Shown: positions 35,439 to 45,208 of the stretch, one piece after another | Layout of the letters: each line of letters starts with the position of its first letter | Position numbering within the stretch: the first letter of the stretch is position 1 | Assembly (NCBI GenBank): GCA_965202955.1 | Contig: OZ241871.1 | Location: forward strand, 4,030,001-4,094,000 | Direction of reading: 5' to 3' | DNA: 64,000 bases | Origin: Bin5 sp034422415 | GTDB lineage: Bacteria > Chloroflexota > Anaerolineae > Caldilineales > Caldilineaceae | Notes under the pieces: generated by a model | The model's input: the letters and a program-made list of their open reading frames with translations, nothing else | What the model was told of the DNA's origin: nothing | The model's database searches: none | Made by a program: the position numbers and the translations under genes

Positions 35439-36155
35439 ATGGAGTTTCCGGAAGTAAGAGCACTTACCTTTGATATCTTCGGAACAGTCGTCGACTGGCG
35501 GGGCTCCATTATTCGCGAGGGACGCAAGGTTTGGGCCGACATGGGCGTCGATGTCGAGTGGGAGGAGTTTGCCGACAGTTGGCGGGGCGGATATGAGCCA
35601 GCCATGCAGCGCGTACGTCGTGGCGAGCTTCCCTGGATGAACATCGATTCCCTGCACCGGCTGATACTGGACGATCTGTTGGCGCGTTACCGAGTCCAAA
35701 GTCTGGCAGAAAAGGAAAAGGAGCAACTCAATCGGGTCTGGCACCGGCTCGATCCCTGGCCGGATGTCGCCGCCGGACTCGAACGACTGCGCCGTCGCGC
35801 CATCGTAGCTGCCCTCTCCAACGGGAACGTCGCGCTGCTGGTGAACATGGCGAGACACGGTGGCCTCTGTTGGGACTGCGTGCTCTCGGCCGAGCTCGCA
35901 AGACATTACAAGCCGGATCCTGAGGTATATGAGACGGCCGCAGCCCTCCTTGGTCTAGAGCCCCATCAAGTGATGATGGTCGCCGCTCACAATGGTGACC
36001 TGGCGGGAGCGCGGGCTGTCGGCTTCAGGACGGCCTTTGTTCGCCGGCCTCACGAATATGGCGAGAACCAGACCACCGACCTTGTTTCTGAGCCCGATAA
36101 TGACCTGATCGCCGAAGATTTCGGCGAATTGGCAGAGCAGCTTGGGCTGCCATAG
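35439..36155 (+). CDS. HAD-superfamily hydrolase, type II haloacid dehalogenase-like
   Basis: The product has 238 residues. HAD motif I TFDIFGTVVDW (nucleophile Asp at 12), motif II in ALSNGN, motif III Lys in YKPDPEVYETA, motif IV in VAAHNGDLAGA. The DxFGT and HNxDLxGA pattern is that of L-2-haloacid dehalogenases, which hydrolyse 2-haloacids to hydroxyacids. Phosphatase activity on another acid is possible. Last gene of the 31711-36155 cluster; AAGGAG precedes the ATG. Confidence 0.85.
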   Translation: MEFPEVRALTFDIFGTVVDWRGSIIREGRKVWADMGVDVEWEEFADSWRGGYEPAMQRVRRGELPWMNIDSLHRLILDDLLARYRVQSLAEKEKEQLNRVWHRLDPWPDVAAGLERLRRRAIVAALSNGNVALLVNMARHGGLCWDCVLSAELARHYKPDPEVYETAAALLGLEPHQVMMVAAHNGDLAGARAVGFRTAFVRRPHEYGENQTTDLVSEPDNDLIAEDFGELAEQLGLP

Positions 36156-36408
36156 ACTGGATGGCTGTTCAGGCGATTTCCAACCCAAAAGGTCCCGGCG
36201 CGCTGTTCGGGCCTCTTGGCATCATGCCCGTTACTGCTCGACCTGCGCTGGTAAGATCAGTTATCCCTGGGCCATTTTTCCCCTCCCAAAGTCCTTGGCC
36301 TTGGTTTCACAGATTAAGATCGCTCATCAATGAGAGGCGCGGCTTTTTCAAGAGCTCATGTATGGCTTCCCTCTTGACTCTATCCTATCGCCAAGGTGAG
36401 GTCGTCAA

Positions 36409-38757
36409 ATGCCCCCTGGCTTCCCTTTGAGCGAATCCTTCCGTCGATCCATTTGGAATACTGACCGGCAGGACCTGGCAGCCGCGCTGTTCCTCACTCT
36501 CTTCTCCGGGGCGCTGCTCTTTGCCTTAACGGCAGCCTGGCCCTCCTCGATGCACGACTCCCTGCTACATTACCATCGAATTCGCGCGCTGGCAGAAGCC
36601 TTAAGCGAAGGGCTTATCCTTCCCCGCTGGTTGCCAACCATGCTTTCAGGCTTGGGCGAACCCACGCTGAACTACTATTCGCCAGGCTTCTATTGGGCTC
36701 CTGCCCTGCTGAAACTTTCCGGGCTGGAACTACTCCTGGGTCTGCGCTTGACTTTGGCAGCATTCTTTGCGCTCTCCGCTTGGTGGATGTTTCACCTCCT
36801 TCGTCTCTTCGTCTCGATTTGGCCTGCCATCGTGGGCGTCATCAGCTTTCAGTTCTTTCCCTACAGGTTGTACGACCTTTTCATGAGGGGGGCGTTTCCT
36901 GAATTCGCAGGCTTCACTTGGTTGCCTCTCGTTGGCCTATACACCGCCCTGATCGTCATCACGGTGACCGGATGGATGCCAGATGGAGCCGCCTCGCGGA
37001 CAAGCTGGAGAAACCACAGCCGCTCCTGCACTGGTCTGCTGGCGAGGTGCAGTCTGGCTTGGGCGGCGCTGATATTGACCCACAACCTGACGTCGATGAT
37101 GGCTGCCCTGGTCCTGGCCGCTTCACTAATTGCAGTTGCTGTGTTGCAAGGACGACATCGGGTCTTCAGGACTTCGGGCCTCTTCCTCGCAGCAGCCCCC
37201 CTGGCAGTAGGGGCCATGGTCAGCGCGTGGTATTCCTTGCCCGCCCTGCTGGAGTTGAAGTGGGTTCTCAACGGCAATGGAATCGATACGGGCAGATACC
37301 TGTTCTATTTCTCCCCCTGGGCAGAGCTCTTCGACCGTCACTTCTTGTTTGACTCTTACTCGATGGTTGATCATGTTAAGCTGCCCTTATATGTAATTCC
37401 CGTCGTAATCGGAGCCCTTGTAGCGGTCGTGTTTCGGTCTTCAAACAGCGCAAGAAGATTCATTGTCGGTGCACTTCTGTTAACGTTGGCATCCATCTGG
37501 ATGTCATCAGAGACAAGCTCCCCAATTTGGACTTTGGGCAGAGTACTCTTGGAGAAGCTGCAATTGCCCTGGCGGTGGCACATCTTTGTGGCCTTTGGCA
37601 CTGCAGGGCTCCTGGCAGCCCTAATGGACCGCTTTCGAAGCATCCGTCGACTACCAGCCGCGACGATGCCGCTTCTGGCGCTGTGCGCCTGTGCCTACCT
37701 GCTGGCATCCTCCCTGGTAAAACTCGACTACGAGACGGTCGACAACAGCTCATTGGAGGAAGTCCAAAACGATTCATTTGTTAACTGGCTGCTGTTTGAA
37801 AATGAGGGGCAGTGGGGGCGCGATTTCATGCCAATCTGGCTCTTCGAGGCGACCATTGGGACAGCTCAATACCTGACCCGCTCCCCGGATTCGGACAGCT
37901 CAGGAGATGTTCAGACCGTTGAAACATTGGAAATCGCACCAACACGAGTAAGTTTGCTTCGTCAGAGTTTTGAGATTACGACAACACAGCCCTTCCGTCT
38001 ACTCTTCCCTCAACTTTACTTTCCTGCCTGGCACGCTACTCTTGATGGTGAAAGCGTTCAAGTCCAACCGGCTACAGGCTTTGCCCTTGCAAGCATAACA
38101 GTTCCTACCGGCACGCATCTCTTGGAATTTGGCTGGCGGACCACCTCTGCGGCCTGGGCGGGCCGGGCATTGACTGCCGCGGGTTGGGTAACTGTTTTCC
38201 TGCTCTTTAGGCGTGCAGGACGCAAGTCAGCGGCAGGAAGTGGGAAGAAGACGCCGGCGCTGGGAACTGCTCGCTGGCGCTGGGATCAAGTCGGCTGGAT
38301 TGTTGTTGGCGGGCTGATGCTGACCGTGTCCTCTGGCATCGCGGAACGCAGGTGGAGCGTTGAACCGATTGGCGCAGATTACGGAATCATCAGTCTGGAA
38401 GGAGTACGGTGGGTCCCTCCGGTGCGGGCGGGAGAGGTGGCCAGTGTACGTCTGATTTGGCTTGTCAAGGGTGAGGAAGCGCCCGTGAGCGTATTTGTGC
38501 ATCTCGTTGACGAAACTGGCGCAGGTCTGAGTCAGCATGACGGGCCCCCTGTGGCGGAGCACATGCGCTGTGGGAAGTGGGCACCGGGCCTCATCCTATA
38601 TTCTACGCACAGCATCACTGTGCCGGGCTCCTTGGCCCCAGGCACCTATCGTCTTGTTGCGGGACTGTACTATCCTGATCAGGGACATGAACCAATTGCT
38701 CCTTTGGACGGGCGCAGTCCGCGTCTGGAGATAGGTACGGTCGAAGTGTTGCGCTGA
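36409..38757 (+). CDS. Large multi-pass membrane protein (PTPS-related/GT-C-like), copy 1
   Basis: The product has 782 residues. After a short tail come about 12 hydrophobic helices from residue 25 to about 440, then a periplasmic-type segment, one or two helices near 590-660, and a beta-rich C-terminal domain of ~130 residues. The first loop has MHDSLLHYHRIRAL, an acidic/His motif in the place where lipid-linked-sugar glycosyltransferases carry their catalytic acid. It is followed by NYYSPGFYWAPALL. The family is annotated as 6-pyruvoyl-tetrahydropterin synthase-related, but the layout suggests a cell-surface glycan role. AAGGTGAGG precedes the ATG. A paralogue follows. Confidence 0.75.
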   Translation: MPPGFPLSESFRRSIWNTDRQDLAAALFLTLFSGALLFALTAAWPSSMHDSLLHYHRIRALAEALSEGLILPRWLPTMLSGLGEPTLNYYSPGFYWAPALLKLSGLELLLGLRLTLAAFFALSAWWMFHLLRLFVSIWPAIVGVISFQFFPYRLYDLFMRGAFPEFAGFTWLPLVGLYTALIVITVTGWMPDGAASRTSWRNHSRSCTGLLARCSLAWAALILTHNLTSMMAALVLAASLIAVAVLQGRHRVFRTSGLFLAAAPLAVGAMVSAWYSLPALLELKWVLNGNGIDTGRYLFYFSPWAELFDRHFLFDSYSMVDHVKLPLYVIPVVIGALVAVVFRSSNSARRFIVGALLLTLASIWMSSETSSPIWTLGRVLLEKLQLPWRWHIFVAFGTAGLLAALMDRFRSIRRLPAATMPLLALCACAYLLASSLVKLDYETVDNSSLEEVQNDSFVNWLLFENEGQWGRDFMPIWLFEATIGTAQYLTRSPDSDSSGDVQTVETLEIAPTRVSLLRQSFEITTTQPFRLLFPQLYFPAWHATLDGESVQVQPATGFALASITVPTGTHLLEFGWRTTSAAWAGRALTAAGWVTVFLLFRRAGRKSAAGSGKKTPALGTARWRWDQVGWIVVGGLMLTVSSGIAERRWSVEPIGADYGIISLEGVRWVPPVRAGEVASVRLIWLVKGEEAPVSVFVHLVDETGAGLSQHDGPPVAEHMRCGKWAPGLILYSTHSITVPGSLAPGTYRLVAGLYYPDQGHEPIAPLDGRSPRLEIGTVEVLR

Positions 38758-39213
38758 ACTGCCCAAGGCGACTTAGCGGACCAGTTCAAGCAATGGCTTC
38801 TGGAATCCAACGGACGTAGGGACACTTATAGCAGTAGGCTTCGGTCCACCTGGAATCTGTGGCCATCTGTGCCGTGTAATCCGTAAACAGTTAAACAGGG
38901 CGAAAACATGGTGATTCTGTTTCTAGGGTCGAAAGGGATTTCGCTGGTCGTGCCCGCCCAGGCGGTTTGGTTTAGGGGTGTTCTTCTGCTCGGGCCTTCC
39001 ATGGGCTCTTGCGCATATTAGAAATGCATAGTCGGTCTCGCCGACAGGCGCAAAATAGGGCCATTGGGCACCTGTTTGGGGTTGGCCTTGGGAGGGTCAG
39101 AAGCGGGGAATGTCTCTTTAACAAACCTTGACCTGGGGCTCTGACAATTTGTACTTAGTTTCTTTTTCCATCTCGCAGGCAAGAGGCGTCCTTGCGACAG
39201 CCCTTCTTTTGGC
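38758..39213. other. Intergenic gap between the two membrane-protein paralogues
   Basis: There is no credible reading frame. One phrase (38858-38886) contains repeated CTGTG/ATCTGTG units like short interspersed repeats of environmental genomes. A promoter candidate lies at 39128-39155. Base composition is lower in G+C than the surrounding genes. Confidence 0.4.
39128..39155 (+). promoter_or_regulatory. Candidate promoter for the second membrane-protein gene
   Basis: TTGACC (39128-39133), a 16-base spacer, TGTACT (39150-39155), about 60 bases before the proposed start. Confidence 0.35.
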
Positions 39214-41556
39214 TTGACCGTTTCCGGATTCCATTCAGAATTGGAATGTTGCGTGGATTACCCCGTTGGAAGTCTCATCAAGCGAGTGACACTCGAGACG
39301 GAGTTACGAGATCGCATAGCTGAATTGCTCTTGCCCGTCATATGCGGCCTGATCCTTTTCGCGTTAACCGCCAATTGGCCAGAAACCACCCACGATGGGG
39401 CGACCCATACGCGACGCATTGAATCATTGACGAGCGCATTGCGAGCTGGCGTGATCTTTCCGCGCTGGTTCCCCGACCTGTTGTTTGGCTACGGCGCTCC
39501 TGTCTTCAATTACTATCCGTCTGCCTTCTATTATCCTCCTGCGCTCTTACAAATGGCCGGGCTTGGCCTGCTCTTGGGCTTGCGAATTGCCCTTTCCCTG
39601 GGGTACGCCCTTTCGGCTTGGTGGATGTATCGGCTCTCCCGGTTGTACGTATCCTTTTGGCCCGCAGTCGCTAGTGTCGTCTGCTATCAGTTCTTTCCTT
39701 ATCGCATCCACGATCTGTTTTCTCGAGGCGCCTTCCCTGAATTCAGCGGCTTCATCTGGCTGCCAGCAATTGCACTTTACTCGTTGCAGGCCGCAACAGC
39801 CGGAAAGGGAAGTTCTCTGGCATCGCCACTTCCGAAGATGTTGGCCATGGCGGGTTTGGCATGGGCGGGGCTAATCCTCTCTCATAATGTGTCCGCCTTT
39901 ATGGCAGCGCTTCTGGTAAGTGGATTGCTCTTTCCGATTGCCGTCTTTGGACATCGAACGGGCCCAAACTTAAGGCACGTCCTAGTAAGCAGTGTCGTCC
40001 CGTTAGCCATAGGCATGCTGCTGTCTTCATGGTACATCTTGCCGGCCTTGCTGGAACTGCGCTGGGTCTTGAACGGAAATGGACTGTTCTCTGGCGGTAG
40101 CCAGGGCCACTTTCGAGAGTGGAGCGAGTTAGTAGATTTCAGTTTCTTCTATGTCCACTTTGATCCATCACATCGGCCAAGACTGCCGGTTTACGTCATC
40201 CCAATTGTTCTCGCTGCATTGGTGGCAATCCCGGCAATAGGGTCGCGCGGACTGCGGCTCTTCGTAGTCTATACTCTAGGGTTGACTCTTGCCCTATGCT
40301 GGCTTATGACAGATTCCAGTGTTTGGCTGTGGTACAGTGTAGAATCTCTCATGGACCTCGTGCAGTTCCCCTGGCGGTGTCAGATTTTCGTTGCGCTCGG
40401 AGTCGCGCTGCTGCTGGCGGCATCTCTTGAGATCCTCGCAGTCAGGAAGGGACTGAAGGCCGCTAAAGCGCCGCTCCTGTCTTTGCTCATTTCAGCATAC
40501 CTGATAGCCAACAGCGCGGTAGGCCTCTACACTTCTACAGAAAAAGAAGCGAAAACTCTTGGTCACTGGAATGACTCAATCGAGAACTGGCTCATGATCG
40601 TGAACAGCCACCCCACGCCTGTACACTTCTTTCCCCTTGCCTCAGCAACGTCAATTAGGGAGGCTGCAGAGGCTGAGCGATCACCTTGGGCAAAAGGGGA
40701 TGCCCCTAATCAATACGATGGTACAAGTGTTACTCCAACCCATGCAGGACTGCTAACTCAGAATTACATAGTTAACACAGAGCAAGAATTCACACTACTT
40801 TTCCACCTGTTCCACTTTCCTCCTTGGGGCATTGCCATTAACGGCGAAAACGCCAACGTCCAACCGGAGACAGGACTTTCGCTGGTAAGCGTAGTGATTC
40901 CTCCAGGAACACATACAATCGCACTAGAGTGGAGAGCAACTTCGTCGGCATGGCTCGGCCGGTTGATGACGGCTGCAGGATGGATGGTGGTATTTGCCCT
41001 ACTAACTAGGTCGCTTTTGTCGCGCCAATCCCATGGTGGGGGAGCGCGTCAGAAGCCCCTGTGGGCGGCCTTGCCTGTCTGGCCAGCGGCAGTCTGGCTT
41101 GTGGTAGGGGCCTTCATGGTGGTAGCTGCCTCCGGTATGACCGCGCGTACGTGGGATATCGAGGAGATCGGCGCCGACTATGGCTTCATACGGCTGGAAG
41201 GTGTGCGGTCGATTCCACCTGTTCGTGCAGGAGAGGTGGTCCCGATAGACTTAACCTGGTTTGTTACTGGTCATGGCGCGCCAGTGAGCGCATTCGTGCA
41301 TCTGGTGGATGCAAATAGCGCGTTGATTAGCCAGTACGATGGCCCTCCAGGTGGGGAGCACACGAATTATAGGAGGTGGATTCCGGGTCTCATCATTAGC
41401 TCAAAGCACAATATCGCCTTGCCTGATGCTTTGCCTCCAGGCACGTATCAGTTATTGGCTGGACTGTATTTTCCGGATTCTGGTCTCGAACCCTTAATGC
41501 CCCTAGGTGGCACAAGCTCTCGCTTGCAAATTGGAACAATCGAAGTAGTGCACTGA
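39214..41556 (+). CDS. Large multi-pass membrane protein (PTPS-related/GT-C-like), copy 2
   Basis: The product has 780 residues and is paralogous along its length to the protein encoded at 36409-38757. It shares the loop motif (THDGATHTRRIESL), NYYPSAFYYPPALL, LSAWWMYRLSRLY, LPALLELRWVLNGNG and a C-terminal domain with ADYGFIRLEGVRSIPPVRAG and AFVHLVDA...YDGPPGGEH. The role is unknown; the topology suits a lipid-linked sugar transferase or envelope polymer protein. The start is uncertain: TTG at 39214 keeps the frame longest, but GTG near 39286 is also possible and closer to the paralogue's N-terminus. Confidence 0.72.
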   Translation: MTVSGFHSELECCVDYPVGSLIKRVTLETELRDRIAELLLPVICGLILFALTANWPETTHDGATHTRRIESLTSALRAGVIFPRWFPDLLFGYGAPVFNYYPSAFYYPPALLQMAGLGLLLGLRIALSLGYALSAWWMYRLSRLYVSFWPAVASVVCYQFFPYRIHDLFSRGAFPEFSGFIWLPAIALYSLQAATAGKGSSLASPLPKMLAMAGLAWAGLILSHNVSAFMAALLVSGLLFPIAVFGHRTGPNLRHVLVSSVVPLAIGMLLSSWYILPALLELRWVLNGNGLFSGGSQGHFREWSELVDFSFFYVHFDPSHRPRLPVYVIPIVLAALVAIPAIGSRGLRLFVVYTLGLTLALCWLMTDSSVWLWYSVESLMDLVQFPWRCQIFVALGVALLLAASLEILAVRKGLKAAKAPLLSLLISAYLIANSAVGLYTSTEKEAKTLGHWNDSIENWLMIVNSHPTPVHFFPLASATSIREAAEAERSPWAKGDAPNQYDGTSVTPTHAGLLTQNYIVNTEQEFTLLFHLFHFPPWGIAINGENANVQPETGLSLVSVVIPPGTHTIALEWRATSSAWLGRLMTAAGWMVVFALLTRSLLSRQSHGGGARQKPLWAALPVWPAAVWLVVGAFMVVAASGMTARTWDIEEIGADYGFIRLEGVRSIPPVRAGEVVPIDLTWFVTGHGAPVSAFVHLVDANSALISQYDGPPGGEHTNYRRWIPGLIISSKHNIALPDALPPGTYQLLAGLYFPDSGLEPLMPLGGTSSRLQIGTIEVVH

Positions 41557-41663
41557 GGAAACGACCGCAAGGAAGTTTGTAATCGGTTACAGCGTTCGTG
41601 CATCGGGCGCCGGAATGTTTCTGGCAAGGAATGGCATCGGGTCACTCGACTTGGAGGAATTAA

Positions 41664-42662
41664 ATGGCCGCACCCAACTACCAGCTTCTATTCGTCGAAC
41701 GAGGCATTGTCGAGGTGCAGGAATGTAAGGTGCCCACTGCCGGTCCGGGGGAACTCTTGATTCGCGGGCACGTTTCGTTGATCAGTCCGGGGACGGAGAG
41801 GGCTTTCTTGTTGGGTCTTGCCAATACCTGGCCAGACTATCCCCAGACAACCGGTTACAGCCATATCGGCGAAGTCGTCGCGGTTGGCGCCGGTGTCGAG
41901 GGCTGGTGTGTGGGAGACAGGGTCGCCTCCCAGGCAAACCACAGCATGTACGCTACGGCTCGTGCAGAGCTCTGCAGCCATGTGCCTGCCGGACTGCCGG
42001 ACGAACGGGCCGCATTCTTCCGACTCATCTCGATCGCGATGCAGGCGGTGCGCAAAGCCCGTATTGAGCTGGGGGAACCGGTCGCGGTCATTGGCTGCGG
42101 CCTCATCGGGTTGCTGGCAATGCAGTTGGCCCGTCTCAACGGTGGACTTCCGGTAGCGTCAATCGACAAAGATCCTGACCGTCTTGCCTTTGCCGAGTTG
42201 CTCAACGCCGATGCCATGCTTCCGGCTGATGAAGGGCTGAAACCCGCCCTGCGCGAGCAGTTCCACGGCGAAGAGCCTGCCGTTGTCTTCGAAGCGACGG
42301 GCCATCCGGAGGCGATTCCGACTGCGTTCGACCTTGCCCGTTTTGGTGGGCGAGTGGTCCTGCTGGGCAGCACGCGCGGTGACACGGAGGCGGTGAATTT
42401 CTATCGTGACGTGCACAAGAAAGGGTTGACGGTCCTGGGCGCGCACGAGAGCGCCCGTCCGATGCAAGATTCGGCGCCCGGCTGGTGGACGCACCAGGCC
42501 GATCAGGCGACGGCGCTCAAGCTGATCGCCGCGGGCCGGTTGGCGGTCGACCCGCTTACTACGCACCGCTTTGCCTGGAGGGATGGGGCGGCGGCCTACG
42601 GGACGTTGGCTCGATGGGAGCCCGGAATGTTGGGAACGATACTGGACTGGCAAGCTGAGTAG
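41664..42662 (+). CDS. Medium-chain dehydrogenase (MDR family), zinc-binding type
   Basis: The product has 332 residues. GroES-like domain (LIRGHVSLISPGTERAF, GYSHIGEVVAVGAGVEGWCVGD), Rossmann fold AVIGCGLIGLLAMQLARLNG near 138. As with the enzyme at 31711, the zinc-ligand Cys is missing (SLISPGTE), which places it in the same sugar- or polyol-dehydrogenase-like branch. AGGAGG-like site before the ATG. The next gene begins 19 bases after its stop. Confidence 0.83.
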   Translation: MAAPNYQLLFVERGIVEVQECKVPTAGPGELLIRGHVSLISPGTERAFLLGLANTWPDYPQTTGYSHIGEVVAVGAGVEGWCVGDRVASQANHSMYATARAELCSHVPAGLPDERAAFFRLISIAMQAVRKARIELGEPVAVIGCGLIGLLAMQLARLNGGLPVASIDKDPDRLAFAELLNADAMLPADEGLKPALREQFHGEEPAVVFEATGHPEAIPTAFDLARFGGRVVLLGSTRGDTEAVNFYRDVHKKGLTVLGAHESARPMQDSAPGWWTHQADQATALKLIAAGRLAVDPLTTHRFAWRDGAAAYGTLARWEPGMLGTILDWQAE

Positions 42663-42681
42663 AGCGGCCGCTGATATTCGA

Positions 42682-44052
42682 GTGACCTCATCGCCTTCGC
42701 TCTCCACCCAAAGTATCCTCAAGACCTGGTGGCCGCTGGCGCTGAGCTGGCTCATGCTGACCGTGGAGCAGCCGGTCCTGGCGGCTGTCGTAGCCCGCAG
42801 CGTCGACGCCAAGGTCCAGCTCGCGGCGTGGGGGCTCACCTTCTCCCTCGTCCTGGTTCTGGCCGCGCCATCGATCTCGATGCTTGCAGCTTCAACCGCC
42901 CTGAGCCGGGACCGGGCTTCGTATCGCAGGGGCGGCACCTACATGCTCTGGCTTAGCGCTGGGCTGACCGCCGCCCACTTCCTTCTCGCTTTTACCCCTG
43001 TATTCGACTTCGTCGTTCTGCGGCTGATCGCGCCGCCGGCGGAGGTGGTCGAACCGGTCCGGACCGGCGCGCGCATTCTGTTGCCGCTAATCCCCAGCCT
43101 CGCCATCCGTCGCTTTCAATACGGCGTCCTGATCCGGTGCGACCAGGCGCGGGCTGTGACCATCGGCACGCTGCTGCGTCTCCTGTTGGAGGTCGCGCTT
43201 GCTCTCTACCTGTTCTGGCTGCCAGGTTGGGACGGCCTTGTGATTGCCACCACAGCCCTCTCGGTGGGGGTGATGTTCGAGGCCGCTTACGCGACCGTGC
43301 GCGTACGGCCTGCAGTTCGGGACAGCCTGCCGGACGTCTTGCCGAACGCCAAGCCGCTGACAGCCCACCGATTTATGCGTTTCTACTTTCCACTGGTGCT
43401 GACGACGTTCATGCAGATCCTGCTGCAGCCGCTGGTCAGCGCCAGCCTCAGCCGTATGCCGGACTCGCTCGGCTCACTGGCGCTCTGGCCGGTGCTTTAC
43501 GGTGTTCTGATCATGACGAACAGCGCCGCAATCGCCTATGTCGAGGCGGTGATCGTTCTGCTTGATCGCCCCGGCTCGATCGAAGAGCTGCAGCGGTTTA
43601 CTTGGCGCTTGGGCTTGACGCTTGCCGCTATCCCGCTGGTGCTGGCGGTCACTCCCGCTGGCGACTATCTGTTCGGGCAGATCGCAGCGCTGCCTGCTGA
43701 GTTGCTGCAACAGGCGCGGCTCGCCTTGTGGCTGATGATTCCTCTGCCGGCGTTGACCACGCTGTCGAGCTGGTTTCAGGGCGTTCTGATAAGCGGCCAG
43801 CGCACGCGCAGCATCACCGAAGCAGTCTCGCTGTCGGTGACGACGGTCACTGTTCTGTTGACTCTTGGGAGCATCTGGGGCGGGCAGCCCTGTGTTAGCG
43901 CAACCGGGCCCGGCCGCCTGTTCTGCGGTGTGCCGGGGAGCTACCTGGCGATGATCGCTTTCGCTGCAGGGTCAACCGTGCGCAACATCTGGCTGTGGCG
44001 GCGCACACAGCGGATCTACCTGTCGATCCGCTTGCGCCATGCCCGCGCGTAG
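42682..44052 (+). CDS. MATE/polysaccharide-flippase-like multi-pass membrane protein
   Basis: The product has 456 residues and about 12 predicted helices arranged as two similar halves. The opening reads ILKTWWPLALSWLMLTVEQP. Such proteins export small molecules using ion gradients or flip lipid-linked sugars. The GTG at 42682 is proposed because the frame upstream overlaps the dehydrogenase gene and has no membrane character. Ribosome site is weak. Two large membrane paralogues lie just upstream, so a role in envelope glycan or lipid transport is conceivable. Confidence 0.7.
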   Translation: MTSSPSLSTQSILKTWWPLALSWLMLTVEQPVLAAVVARSVDAKVQLAAWGLTFSLVLVLAAPSISMLAASTALSRDRASYRRGGTYMLWLSAGLTAAHFLLAFTPVFDFVVLRLIAPPAEVVEPVRTGARILLPLIPSLAIRRFQYGVLIRCDQARAVTIGTLLRLLLEVALALYLFWLPGWDGLVIATTALSVGVMFEAAYATVRVRPAVRDSLPDVLPNAKPLTAHRFMRFYFPLVLTTFMQILLQPLVSASLSRMPDSLGSLALWPVLYGVLIMTNSAAIAYVEAVIVLLDRPGSIEELQRFTWRLGLTLAAIPLVLAVTPAGDYLFGQIAALPAELLQQARLALWLMIPLPALTTLSSWFQGVLISGQRTRSITEAVSLSVTTVTVLLTLGSIWGGQPCVSATGPGRLFCGVPGSYLAMIAFAAGSTVRNIWLWRRTQRIYLSIRLRHARA

Positions 44053-44119
44053 ACGCCGGCAGCATGATATATGGCTACTTTGGGCCGTCCGTCCATCGGG
44101 ACGCGTAACGTCCGCCCGC

Positions 44120-45142
44120 CTAATCCTCCGAGATTCGACCCGTCAGGCGCAGGAGCGTCTCCTGCACGAGTAGCTCGTGCTCCGGTGAGCGGTCGGGGGG
44201 CTGCTGGCCTCGCAGCGTGGCGACGAAGGCAACGAGCTCCTGCTCGTAGGTCTGTTGCCGGCTTTGCGTTGTAACCGGCACATCTTGAGCACCTGCTTGA
44301 AAACCGGCAGCGGCCTCTTCGAGACAGAGGCGTATCGTATGCGGCGGCTCGAACGGCTCCAGCAGGATCGCGCTGCCGCGCGTGCCGTAGACTTCGAAGC
44401 GGCGGGCCACCGGCCTTGGCTCCATCGCCGCGATGTCGACGATGGCAAGCCCTTTCTCGAACTCAAGCACGCCGAGCGTGTTGTCGGAACAGCTTGACGC
44501 GTCTCCGGCGTCGGTGCGGAAGAATCCGGTGGTGCGGATCGGCCTGCCCATCAGCCAGACGACCTGATCGAGCATATGACCGCCTAGGTCGAAGAATATC
44601 CCTCCCATGAAACGGGCGAGCCGCGGGCGAGTGTCATCGTCAATCGTCGTCGACATGTGCCCGCGCGTGCAGTAGATATCGCCCAGCAGGCCGCTGTGGA
44701 CCCACTCGGCGATCTGGCAGAAGCCGTGCTGGTAACGGAACATGTAGCCCATTTGGATGAGCAGTTCCTGGTCCTGGGCCTTCTTCATCACCCGCTGCCA
44801 GCCGGGCCAGTCCTCACCGGCCGGCTTGTCGTACCAGACGTGCTTGCCTGCGTCTATCAGCGCCTCAGTCTGCGGCAGACTCTCTGCGTTTTCGCCCTCG
44901 GACGACACAGCAACGATCGAGCGATCGGACAGCAGCTCCTCTTCGGAATCGAACCAGTGCACGCGCGCGTACGGGCCGTCTGCCCCTTCGAGCGCGGCGC
45001 GGCGTTCCGCATCTGGCTCGAACAGGCCGGCCACCTCGACGTCGGGCGAGTCCAGCATGGCCTGCAGCTTTCCGGCCGCGTGGCCGTGCTTTGTGCCGTA
45101 TTGTGCCATTTTCAAGGGTGGTAGACCGGAATCGGACGACAT
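44120..45142 (-). CDS. Gfo/Idh/MocA family oxidoreductase
   Basis: The product has 340 residues. The N-terminal region reads KMAQYGTKHGHAAGKLQAML where the dinucleotide fold is expected; the usual GxGxxG is not obvious. The catalytic motif is YDKPAGEDW (Glu-Lys-Pro changed to Asp-Lys-Pro, Lys kept). The C-terminal domain has GGIFFDLGGHMLDQVVWLMG with the active-site His. It is probably a dehydrogenase or a redox-neutral relative of the family. Last gene of the minus-strand catabolic cluster 44120-50236. Confidence 0.82.
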   Translation of the reverse strand: MSSDSGLPPLKMAQYGTKHGHAAGKLQAMLDSPDVEVAGLFEPDAERRAALEGADGPYARVHWFDSEEELLSDRSIVAVSSEGENAESLPQTEALIDAGKHVWYDKPAGEDWPGWQRVMKKAQDQELLIQMGYMFRYQHGFCQIAEWVHSGLLGDIYCTRGHMSTTIDDDTRPRLARFMGGIFFDLGGHMLDQVVWLMGRPIRTTGFFRTDAGDASSCSDNTLGVLEFEKGLAIVDIAAMEPRPVARRFEVYGTRGSAILLEPFEPPHTIRLCLEEAAAGFQAGAQDVPVTTQSRQQTYEQELVAFVATLRGQQPPDRSPEHELLVQETLLRLTGRISED

Positions 45143-45208
45143 GTCAAGACCCTTCTGCTAACTCAGGCTCGGTTGAATTCTATCTCTGCGTTCGAGGCAT
45201 CGCTGCCG

